64,000 bases of DNA from the NCBI RefSeq assembly GCF_036373705.1, contig NC_089856.1, positions 9,418,501-9,482,500 of the forward strand, written 5' to 3'. Position 1 is the stretch's first letter. Every line of letters starts with the position of its first letter. This DNA is from Amia ocellicauda (lineage: Eukaryota > Chordata > Actinopteri > Amiiformes > Amiidae). Of this stretch, positions 31,123-43,100 are shown piece by piece. The notes beneath the pieces were generated by a model, which did not search any database, was not told where the DNA came from, and was given only the letters and a program-made list of their open reading frames with translations. The position numbers were made by a program, and so were the translations under genes.

Positions 31123-32652
31123 CTCAAACCTTATAGCTTGCAGTGGAAAGTGAACAGTCTGTACAGTCAGTCAATCTCTTCGGACTGGCTGGCTATGGTC
31201 TGTTGCTCGAATTCAGTAGGTGCACAAAATGGGCAAATTGGTTCACTATTATTATTTTTCAGGTGTCTAATGGATGTCCCTTTAGAACTGGAGTGCTCCG
31301 AGTAAGATAATACAAATAAAAACTCATATGAAATATGAATTTTAAAATTAAAAAATATCACAAAAACAAAAAACTACCCCAGTCACTACACCACACTACA
31401 TAAAACCCGTACAGAACCCGTGCTTTCACTGTGATCAGTATTGTTCTTGCAGTCTAGAGAACTGGGAAGCTTTTGTGTGTTTTTCTGCACACTCCTAACC
31501 CCACCCCACCCTCCCTTTGGTGTACAGTCAAACCCATAACTACCAGCCACTACTAATGCTCTCTGAGCTACTGTTCTCCATAGCTCACCCAATAAGGGGC
31601 CATCAAAAGCTGCCCACCGTGTTGCTCTACATTGTAATGCTATTGTCTGTGTAGTACCTGGGAGGTAGCAGGAACACTTATTTCCAGGAGAAGGGCACCA
31701 CAGCCAGCCGTTTCTGTGGACCAGCTGTGCTCTCTGGAAGAGTCCAGATGTACAATGATGTGTGCAGAAGTTTCTGACCAGGTGTAAATGATCCTTTCCC
31801 GCCTGACAGTTTAACATCGGCCTCTAACTAGCTAACTGGCCACCTACTATGAGATACAGGAGAACGATGGTTTTGCAGAACTAGAAGGTACTTTTGAGGC
31901 CGAGTCCTGGAGAAACCAGATATTTTCCTAGACAGTTGCTTTGCTTGCGAGAGGTGAAGGGAAGACCTTGATCACATGACCAAATGTTCAAATTTCGATA
32001 CAGAATTACGAAAGTGATCTTCCCTGTATTGGGGTTTTTGTTGTTGTTTTTTTATAGTGCATTGTATTGTATTTGAATCCATTTTGGGAGATCACCACAG
32101 GGTGTGAATTTGCTACTGGCACTGTATGGCACAGTGAGATTGGCAGTACATTTCAGCAGTTGCCTTTTGATAGGTGCGCTGAGCCATCTAAAGTGCTTCG
32201 CAGTACTTGGTTGGGATGTAATTCTGGATTAAGTGGCAGTCATTTAAGTTGTTTTTTTGGGGGTAATGAAGTGGGGCAGAAAGGCATGCATTAAAAACAG
32301 CCCTTTTTTGTGCTTTCGTCCTCCTGATCGGAAGAAAAGCCAACACCTGCGGACCTGGCTGTGAAAGACCGTCTCCTCCAAGTCTTTGGTCCAGCCCGCC
32401 CTGCATTGATGCGGCCGAAGGCAACGGGAGACAATAAATTAACAAGCAGGATGTGCCGATACGGGAGACGAGACTGGAAGATCAGTAACGGTACCGGGCC
32501 TGGTGAGACATTTAGTTTCACTCGCAAGCAGAAGTTGTCAATGGACTAGGAAAGATCAGGTCTCCAGTAGGGGCGGTGCTGACGCTGTGTGTGGCTGTAT
32601 GTGGGTCTGACTGTACCTCCCCACCCTCCCTCCCCCCCATTGTGTGTATGTT

Positions 32653-32654
<2 letters not shown>

Positions 32655-32707
<53 letters not shown>
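32655..32707. repeat. (GT)n microsatellite just after the ankrd52 stop
   Basis: About 50 bp of GT on the plus strand, which is (CA)n in the ankrd52 transcript. It starts about 25 nt after the stop codon at 32733-32735. Confidence 0.95.
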
Positions 32708-32709
<2 letters not shown>

Positions 32710-32732
32710 GGAGTCACCCGGCGCACAGGCTG

Positions 32733-34848
32733 TCACTCGGAGAAGCAGCCGTCGAGGCCGATGGCACCGTGCCGCTCCTTGGCGTAGGCGTGGCGCAGGT
32801 TTCCGTTGGGCAGGGGGCTACAGCTGGCCGCGATGCTGCAGTGCTTCAGCAGGTTCAGGCCGAAGGGGGAGCCAGCGGGGTCTTTGGGAGGAAAAGGCTT
32901 CATGGTAGAGAGGATCAGGGCCAGGCAGTCTGCTACATCCTTGTTGGGGGCACAAGCCAGGGCTGGGGTGTGGCCTGGGGGGGAGCACAGGTAGAGAAAG
33001 CCCTTGAGTTTCCCCTATTAATCCGAATTGGGCAATGTTAGTATCATTCCTACACACAGTACTGCCATTACGATTAGTGGACTTGAATTAGGACGTGGGC
33101 GGACATCTAGGGTTCTCAAGATCGACCCATCATTGTCCTTAAATAAAACAAAACAAAAATAACTGAACGTTGAACACATATTAAAAGTAAAGTTTCCAAC
33201 CAACAAAAACAAAACTAAGATCTATTAGGTGAATAGTTATGCATTTTAATTTGTAGGTATGATTTAAGTTTGCACCTTCCCCAAGTAAAAAAAAAAAAAA
33301 GCTAAGAGCCAAGAGCCAAGTGTCTCACCCTCCTCGTCCACAGCCAGGACAGTGGCCCCTCGGCTCAGCAGGACCTGCACAACGGTGGCCAGGCCGTTCC
33401 GCGCCGCGATATGCAGGGGCCTGTGAACACACACATATAGACAGCATCAGCACCATTGAAATAATCTGTCAAAAATGTGCAGGTGCATCTCAAGGCACTG
33501 TATAAAAGTCAAGATCAAATATCCAACACAGAAATCATAATACATTTTTTATTATATCTAACTCATATACACACACACACACACACACACATTTAATTAC
33601 ATCAATTTAAAATGTAATGTATTGGCATGACTCACATAAGCAGCTTTGACAAAGCTTTGTGCATTAAGATAGAAATATATAAATACACATTAGTATATAA
33701 AAACATTTGTTCAGGCATGATTTAAAACCAAATCCTGTAGATCTGCTGGTGTCAGACAAGGCACTGTGGTGCTACCATCAATCCTGGCCACTGCAATGAT
33801 GTCCTAACAACCGTTATACCCTCTAGCCAAGACCGGAGGAGCACACACTTCCTGTAACTTACATTTGCAGTGCACTGTTAGTTGCATTGATGAGGGCCGG
33901 CTCGTGAGTCTCCCCCAGAATCAACAAGGCACACATCTCATGGCCCTGCAAGAACCCAGACAACAGTGAGGGAGGAATCAGCTGGGTTTAGACTGATTTT
34001 GAATTCAGGATGCTGGAGTTGTTTTTCTTCAAGACTCCTTACCCACCCCAGATTTTACTGGGTGCCACAAACTAGGATCTTCTGTTCATATGTCTTTATA
34101 CATGAATTCCTAAGCAAACTGTGGCCAGACTGACACTGCACACTCGCTCACCTTGCTGCAAGCCAGATGCAGTGCAGTGTTCTTGTTGACATCCAGCAGC
34201 GTCAAGTCAGCTTTTGCTCGGTGCAACAAAATTTCTACAGAAACAAAAAAACAGAAAAATGTGGGGGAGGGGCAAAAAGAATTATAAAAGAGCGGTTTCA
34301 TTTCAAAATAGGTGTAAACCCCAAAGGTCTGTTTTTTGTGTATTGACAAGTATTGTTTTTCTTAGTACTTCTTCACTGACTGCTGTACAAGTCAACACTT
34401 CAACTCCTATGACCCTGGTAGACTGTGATAAAGGTGTCAACCAAAATAATAAAACTACTCCTATTACTATATTAATTTGTACTACTAGTATTACAAATAA
34501 TACATTTCGGTCAGTACCAGTGTGTTTCCATAAAAATATATTCCATGCTATTTATGTGACTTGAGTAAGGAGAACAGCCAATCAAAAGCGGACATTCAAC
34601 TGCATGACCTACGACCCTGGACAGCACTTACCCACGGCGGCGGTCTGTCCGTTGTCTGCTGCCACCATGAGTGCAGACCTCCCGGACTGGTCAACGGTGT
34701 TGACGTCGGCACCCTGGGACAGCACTAGCTGTAGCCCATGCACGTTCTCAGCAAACGCAGCAGCGTGGAGTGGGGTCCTGCAGGCAGACAGAGGAGAGCC
34801 CTGATGCACTGGCACACACTGGACAGCTCACTGTTTGAGGTATTTTTA

Positions 34849-34921
<73 letters not shown>

Positions 34922-36115
34922 TCACCTAAAGGATTATTAGGAACACCATACTAATACTGTGTTTGACCCCCTTTCGCCCTATGTGGCATTGATTCAACAA
35001 GGTGCTGAAAGCATTCTTTAGAAATGTTGGCCCATATTGATAGGATAGCATCTTGCAGTTGATGGAGAATTGTGGGATACACATCCAGGGCACGAAGCTC
35101 CCGTTCCACCACATCCCAAAGATGCTCTATTGGGTTGAGATCTGGTGACTGTGGGGGCCAGTTTAGTACAGTGAACTCATTGTCATGTTCAAGAAACCAA
35201 TTTGAAATGATTCGACCTTTGTGACATGGTGCATTATCCTGCTGGAAGTAGCCATCAGAGGATGGGTACATGGTGGTCATAAAGGGATGGACATGGTCAG
35301 AAACAATGCTCAGGTAGGCCGTGGCATTTAAACGATGCCCAATTGGCACTAAGGGGCCGAAAGTGTGCCAAGAAAACATCCCCCACACCATTACACCACC
35401 ACCACCAGCCTGCACAGTGGTAACAAGGCATGATGGATCCATGTTCTCATTCTGTTTACGCCAAATTCTGACTCTACCATCTGAATGTCTCAACAGAAAT
35501 CGAGACTCATCAGACCAGGCAACATTTTTCCAGTCTTCAACTGTCCAATTTTGGTGAGCTTGTGCAAATTGTAGCCTCTTTTTCCTATTTGTAGTGGAGA
35601 TGAGTGGTACCCGGTGGGGTCTTCTGCTGTTGTAGCCCATCCGCCTCAAGGTTGTACGTGTTGTGGCTTCACAAATGCTTTGCTGCATACCTCGGTTGTA
35701 ACGAGTGGTTATTTCAGTCAAAGTTGCTCTATCAGCTTGAATCAGTCGGCCCATTCTCCTCTGACCTCTAGCATCAACAAGGCATTTTCGCCCACAGGAC
35801 TGCCGCATATTGGATGTTTTTCCCTTTTCACACCATTCTTTGTAAACCCTAGAAATGGTTGTGCGTCAAAATCCCAGTAACTGAGCAGATTGTGAAATAC
35901 TCAGACCGGCCCGTCTGGCACCAACAACCATGCCACGCTCAAAATTGCTTAAATCACCTTTCTTTCCCATTCAGACATTCAGTTTGGAGTTCAGGAGATT
36001 GTCTTGACCAGGACCACACCCCTAAATGCATTGAAGCAACTGCCATGTGATTGGTTGGTTAGATAATTGCATTAATGAGAAATTGAACAGGTGTTCCTAA
36101 TAATCCTTTAGGTGA

Positions 36116-36153
<38 letters not shown>

Positions 36154-37112
36154 TTTTTAAGACCAGTTATTTCACAGCAACCTGTTTGAATCAACATCAG
36201 GAAGAGTGAAGTCAAGTGACTTTAAGAATGGTTTTGGCCTACACAGAAACAACACATCAATTCAATAACGCTCTTTTCCACCTGTGCTTTAAAAAAAAAA
36301 GACAACTCCCACAATGCCTCTGGGAGGTCACAAACAGGTTGTCACCCACCTTCCTTTGGCGTCTCTGCTGTTCACGATCTGGGCACCAATGGACTCCACC
36401 AACAGCTCTGCAGGACCATCATGACCATTTATTCTGGGGGTGGAAGAGGGGAAAGGATGCCAAATCAAACAAGCCGCCAAAGATAAGGCAGAAATGGAAC
36501 AAGAACCTCAACTCAAGTTGCCGCCTCCAAGCTGCCTGTCTGGACGGTTTCTCTAGTTTATAACATGTTAAAGCACTAAGTCACTGTCTAGCAACGACCA
36601 GTAAAAGGAGGAGGCCAGTTGTTAGGGATTAGGGATGTGCTGCAGGGAGATGGTTGAGCTCAATGCAGTGATCAATACAGGGATACTCACAGAGCACAGT
36701 GCAATGGGGTGAAGGGGTTTCCTTCCTGGATACTAAATGGTTTGTGTTCAAGTAAAACTTCCAAACAGTCTTCGTGCCCTGGGGAGACGGAAAGAAAGCG
36801 ATTTAGATTTTAACAATACCTTCATTGAAACAAAAATCACATCAACCCCAGAGAAAGAGAGGGGCAGGTTCTCACCGTGGTAGGAGGCCCAGTGTGAGGG
36901 GGTGTACCCGCTGTAGTCCAATATGGAGTCCAGGGGGTCGGTATTGAAGGCGGCCTGCAGCAGGCTGCCCAGGAGCTCCACGTGCCCACAGGCCGCCGCC
37001 AGGTGCAGGGGGGTGCGGCCCTTAAAGTCCCGGCACAGCGCGAAGGCATCGTGGTCCAGGAGGGCCGTCACACAGTCCTCACAGCCAATCACCGCCTGCC
37101 AGCACAGAGACC

Positions 37113-37161
<49 letters not shown>

Positions 37162-40100
37162 ATTACAAATGAGACGCGAGGACAGTAGTGATTGAGTGAG
37201 CAGACAAAAGGTAAGGGGGGGACAATAGTAGGGGACAGGGCTCGTGTCTCACCCCTCTGTGTAGGGCAGTCCTGCCTCTCTTGTCCCCCGCGTCGGCTGT
37301 GGCCCCTTTCTCCAGCAGCAGGTGGACACAATCCGTGTGGCTCCCCAGCACAGCCAGCATCAGAGGAGTCCTGCAGAGAGAGAGACGGTCAATCCCAGCA
37401 TGGGCCGCAGCTCTAAAGCCCTGGTCACTGCACACACCTCCCCCAACCCTCAGCTACCACTGACCCTCAGCAGTCGCTCAACTGCACTCACGTCAAGACA
37501 CCTCAAGCCCTGAAATTGATCTGAATCCCTCCTCACTGCTTGTGACTGGAGTTAACAACACTTCCCATTGTATGAAACTGACATTGGCAGAATATTTCCA
37601 CATGGATGGTGGGTGTGGATGCAGGCCTTAGTCAAAGTCTGTAGTCACTCACTGTCCCTGTGCGTCCATGACATCGATGATGTCTGGCGTCTCCCCACTG
37701 TCGATCAGCACGTGCAGGCAGTCTGTGTGGCCGCTGGCAGCTGCAGAGAGAAAAAAAATTGAGGATGAGACTGAACTGACAGAGAGAGATACGATAGACA
37801 CACAGAACAGGAAAGAACATGGCACACAGACAGACAGACAGACAGACAGATGCCCAAAATCCCCACACAGGGCTGGGCCAGGCCATACCTGCCACATGCA
37901 GAGGGCTCCACTTGTGGCGTCGCTCCTTGAGGAGGCAAGAGGCCCCGTGGCTGACCAGCACCTCCACGCAGTTGGTGTGGCCCTGCTGGGCGGCCAGGTA
38001 CAGGGCACTGCGGCCCGCACCATCCCTCACGTCCAGGCTCACCAGCGTCTCCGAGAGCACGCGCAGGGCTTCACAGTGACCGTTATAGGCCTGCAGAGAT
38101 GCACGCAGATGAGACACACCATGAGATTAGACACATAAATGGCAGCACTGAATATCTGTATACGCACAGAAGAAAAAACTACAGCAAATTTATTTGATTT
38201 GTCACAGCAGCTACAGAACAGTCAGACACACTACTGTTGAAATTCTAGTGAAGTTATTTTAGTACCAATGGGGATAAAGCACATCCTAGCTACATTTTAT
38301 ATCACTGCAGTTAAAGTAAATGGTTTTGGTGGAAGTTTAAGTCAGGAGATGCACAATAACTGGAGATTACGACGACTATACTTGACACTTGCAGTTTATT
38401 AAAAGCATATTGTGCAGGTCAGAAAACTCACAGCTAAGTGCAGTGGGCTAACTGGAATGGTGCTCTCCACATCTTCCAAGCAGTTGAAAGACATTTCCAA
38501 GAGCTGAGAGAGAGGAGAGGGAAGAAATTACATTAGAGTACAATACAGTAGGAAGATCTGATTTAGGAGACGTGGTGGAATTTGAGGTCATCACACCTCA
38601 AGGAGGACAGTGGCTAAAGTAATCTGAAAGGCCTCTGAAGACCACAGGACACATACAGGGTTGAAGGAGTACATTTCATTTTTTTAATTTGCTTTCCTAG
38701 GGATCCCAAAATATTATGATAATTAAAGATAAATAAAGATGTCAGTTACTGTAAGAAGATTAATTGGTTATCATTCATCTGAGCTGGAACATAGGTTTGG
38801 GAGCTGTATTCTTTTTTTATATATAAAAATCGGTAAACCTTTACAATTATGCATTTGGGGCTGGATTATATTGTTTTTTAGTTTGTTTTCTAGCCAGTCA
38901 ACAAAACACACAAATTGCATGACCATAACAAAGAAATAAACACTGCCTGTAGGAAGGTTTGCTGGCCAGGTTGTTAAGGAAACTGCTTGATGGAAGGGCC
39001 CATATCTTCTCAATCCTCTGTAGAGTTCTACACACCCACTGTCCTTCTCAGAATATTGTAAAAGCGATGGAAAGTAATCTTTGATGCACTTCAAAAAACA
39101 CTGCAATCTATACATCCTACTCATCTGTAAGGCCTAACACAGAGATATAATGCCTGATCGCCCAGCCCTAATGGAAAGTTAGCAGTGGGATCGTTAATGG
39201 CCTGTAGAAGACACTCACCAGTTCAAGGTTTTGCTTGTTGCCGTGGGCAGCTGCATAGTGAACTGCACTATATCCCTGTTTGTTGCGCAAGGCTGGATCT
39301 GCACCATTGTCCAGCAAATACTCCAAACAACTGCAAAACCAAGACAGACAGAGAGAGAGAGAGAGAGAGAGGTCAGGGACTGGTACCACTTAGAACGTCC
39401 AGAATTAAAAAAAAAAACAGCGCTGCCTCTTCCTTGCTAAAAGGGGGCAGCCCTGATGCCTGTAACTGGGACACAACACCAAACATAAAAGGTGAGTATC
39501 CACCAACAACCAGGGTGCTTTTGCTGTTTTTCTCTGATCTACAGAAACAGTTACATTTCCATTAGTTTAAGGCAGAGGCTGCTGGGATTTGGCCATGCGT
39601 AGGCAGGGAGGCTTGAGCCTTCACCCTGGATCAGACATCTACTCACAAAAATGTCTCCTTCACTCTCTCCTCCTCGTTCTCATGGCTCCCGGAGTAATGT
39701 CTGTCCACTCTGAAAGTAGAGGACCGTTTAGGGAACCTTTCAGAAGCAGGGAAGGAATGGAAATGTGCTCAGATTAAAACGACAAGACACACAGACTCTT
39801 CAGGATCAGGGCAGCAGATTTATAATTCAGACAGACAGGTATAGGTACAAACAACTCACTAATTGAACGGTTAATGATGTTTGTTTTCTACTGTATGTCT
39901 GTTGCATTTGAGTATGCATCTGTAGAAGCATGTACAGTTTGTCATATCACTCTGCACGTACTGCATAATTTTTCACATCTCACACATATTTCTTTCTATT
40001 CACTGGATTAAAAAGTAAAAAATAAATGCTTATGGTAATGTTAAGCTCCGTGGGCTGCATGAACACCCTCACTGGCATTGTCTATTGCCATTTCTACTTG

Positions 40101-43100
40101 CCGTCTAAACTGGACTTTTGATTGTCTAACCAACTTTGAGACCAATACTGTTCTAATCTCTATCATATCTTCCATGACATTAGCTTCGACAGGAAATGCA
40201 TCAACTAACAAATATTTCCCGTCAGCGATGGGAGGCTAGGAGTTTTGCTACATTTGCAATAGAATCTATGCATAATTATTATTACTGGCAAGGCTGGCCT
40301 ACCGTGGTGACCAAATATACACAATGAAAGAAACATTTACTGAAGAGGAAAGCGTACATCTAATACAATCCTAATTGGAGGAATCAATGGCGTTGGGACC
40401 ACCTGAGCATTGCCATCAGTGTTAACCACTCAGCTAGTGAATCGGAAGTATATTAAAATCAATGAATAAAGTAAGTCAAATCATACATAAGTAAAAACCT
40501 AAGCTAAAAAGTATGTTAGTTAATAAACAAAGTAAATAAAAAAATAGACACAGGAGGCTGTGGGCGGGGCCTACCTTCGGAAGGTTTGGGAAGCAGCAGA
40601 GTAGTGCAGGGCTGTGCAGCCTTTACTGTCAGCTTCATTGATCTCGGCGCCAGCACTCACCAGAGTCACCGTACACTGGTAACTCCCGTTAGCAGCCGCG
40701 TAGTGCAATGGAGTCCTGGGAGGAAGGGGAGTCATTTCACCACAGTTAGAGATGTTTCAGGTTTTAAAATCATTCCCGTGGAGAAGTGCCCGACATTAAA
40801 ATCTTTCACAGTCGTAACTTTTTTTTTAAACTCAATTAGGGAAACGGGCAGTTCACATTAATGGTTCAATTAAGTGATTGAGAGTTGGGCTAGATGCCAA
40901 CTTACCTTCCAAATTTATCCTTCTTACTCAAGTCAGCACCACTGCTCAACAGCAAGTTAAGACATTCAACATTTCTGTAAAGGCAGAACAGATGAGCAGG
41001 GATCAGTGCAATTACAGACAAGACAAGACTGGGGATTTATACAGAAAACATCAGATTAGGGATCACTACAAACGTTTACATGGTTTCACTCGTGCCCAGT
41101 GTAATGCCTTAAGTGACAAGTCAAAATAGGTAAGACTGAATTACAACAGTGGCATTACTGAGGCAAGTCCTGAACATTTTTGTCTAGGTGGGATTGCTGT
41201 ATCTTCTTAGGAAATTAGCTGACATCCACGTTCTGCTGTCCGTCTAGTGGTTTGCTCTTAATAACAGAACAGAATATGATTCAAGGGGAGGGATTTAACA
41301 TATTACAGAAGCACGTAATACATGCACTCAACACACACACACAGACACAAAAGGGAACAACCCTCCAAAAATCTCGTCGTGTAACATTATCAGGATGTTT
41401 TTATTCCACGTTCTCATACTGTACAAAGCTCGGCAGACATTTGCTTATGGCCCTGCCTGACTTAAAGCAGTACAGAAAGCCCTTGTGGACAAAAATGTTA
41501 TGTTTTATATGCCACCCATGTTAAAATAGCCAGTATCGATGCAATCCCTAACACAGGAGTAACAGGTGTGGGGATCTTCTGAACTCCAGCACAAGTCAGT
41601 AGTCCAGAGACGGAAACACATACACTCAGGGTGCAGTGATGAAAGAATATTGCATTTAATTTAAGGTATATTAAAGGACATCGTCTTTTGGGGGCCTCTG
41701 AAACCAGACTAGAATCCAGTGCCACAGTCCCTGCCGCGCCACTCACCCTCCAGATGCAGCAGCATGTAGGCAGGTCCTCCCGAGGTTGTCAGGTGTGTTT
41801 ATATCGAATCCAGCAGACAGCACGTGCTCATTACTCAGAGACGAGACGATGCTGTACAGCTGACCTGTGAGGGGCAGAGAATGGGAGCACAGAGCCATTA
41901 CACCACAAACGCACAACACTGAGCACAGCCAGAGATGCACAGGGAAAATATAACAATAGAAACAAATAAATAATAATCCCAACTGTAATAAATAAATACG
42001 AAAATCTCCACACAGTTGTAGTGTAAAGAACACTGTCATTCGAAACAAACAGTTTCTGCTCCCTGGCCTCTGGTGTACAATGAACAGAGGGGCAGTTTCA
42101 GGAGTTAACTGTAGGCAAGTGGAACTAACCTGAGGACAGTAACTTGCGACAACAGTCTGAAAACCCATAAAGCACGGCCAAGTGCAGTGGAAACATCCCA
42201 TGAATCCCTCGCCTGGACAGACACATGGACAGAGAGAGAGACAGATAGGTCAATCAGAGTAAAGCAACTACAGCTCAGCTACAACGTAAAAAACATCTCT
42301 GTGGGCACCCTCACAGCAGTAATGTAATCCTTGTAATACTCTGTGTTTTTAATGGTCTCATGTATCCAAATGCAATGCACAAGGCTATGGTACCTGATCT
42401 GGTTATAACGCCCCACCTTTTGTGCTCTGTGTTTTGTATGATCCCTGCTGATGTATGGCTGCTACGTTTAACAAGGGAGGGATGGGGGCAGCTAGCCCAG
42501 ACACGCTCACAAAAGCTCTCCCATGATTGTTCCTGCACAGACAGTCATGCACACACGCATGCACAGCAGAGTTGCGAAGCGAGACCCGCTAAGAAACTGG
42601 GGTCAAACTGAATAAAACCACGAAGTCCCAACGTTGGCCTAGCAGCACTTTCTAAACCCTGTGAGTGGAATCGCAGTGACGGTGGCCCCGGGCGGCCACT
42701 GAGATGTGCAGTCACCCTGTTACACAACTGTGCGAGGGAGACGCTGCCTCACCTGGCTGTGTCAGCACCATTCGTCATCAGGGTGCTGATCAGCAACTCA
42801 TGGCCATACTTAGCAGCAACGTGAAGAGGAGTATTGCCATATTGATCCACACAGTCGATCTCCCCACCTGCAAGAGAGAGAGTGTGTCAGGGCACCCACT
42901 GATGAGCAAACAAGTCCCAGTACAGTATCTGATACTTCACTTTTGCAAAACAGAGCTTGACATCAGAACAGAAGAGTCTACAGAGCTGTTGTCAAGCATT
43001 TCATATTCAAATCGCTATTATAAGAGCCCTGTAACTGCAGCACTATATGCCATCTTTAGCCCACTACAGTGATCGGGGCTCATTTGCACTCAGACCCAAT

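Larger units (their letters stand above)
16690..32732 (-). other. 16-kb non-coding span, possible long 3' UTR of ankrd52
   Basis: No coding exon is recognisable on either strand. The span is AT-rich with long A/T homopolymers (for example around 23402-23425, 26098-26126 and 29002-29026) and CA/TA microsatellites. It lies directly downstream of the ankrd52 stop. Near its far end the minus strand carries AATAAA (16705-16710) with a downstream GU-rich stretch. Minus-strand TGTAAATA Pumilio-type motifs occur at 17988-17995 and 18900-18907. Mammalian ANKRD52 also has a long 3' UTR (several kb), but continuity over 16 kb is inference; separate non-coding transcripts are possible. Confidence 0.35.

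Noticed and set aside
32589..33041. 150-aa plus-strand frame with a Cys/Val repeat
   Set aside because: It is a translation of the GT microsatellite plus antisense of the last ankrd52 exon.
35321..35880. Plus-strand open frames inside the DD36E element
   Set aside because: Antisense shadows of the transposase frame.
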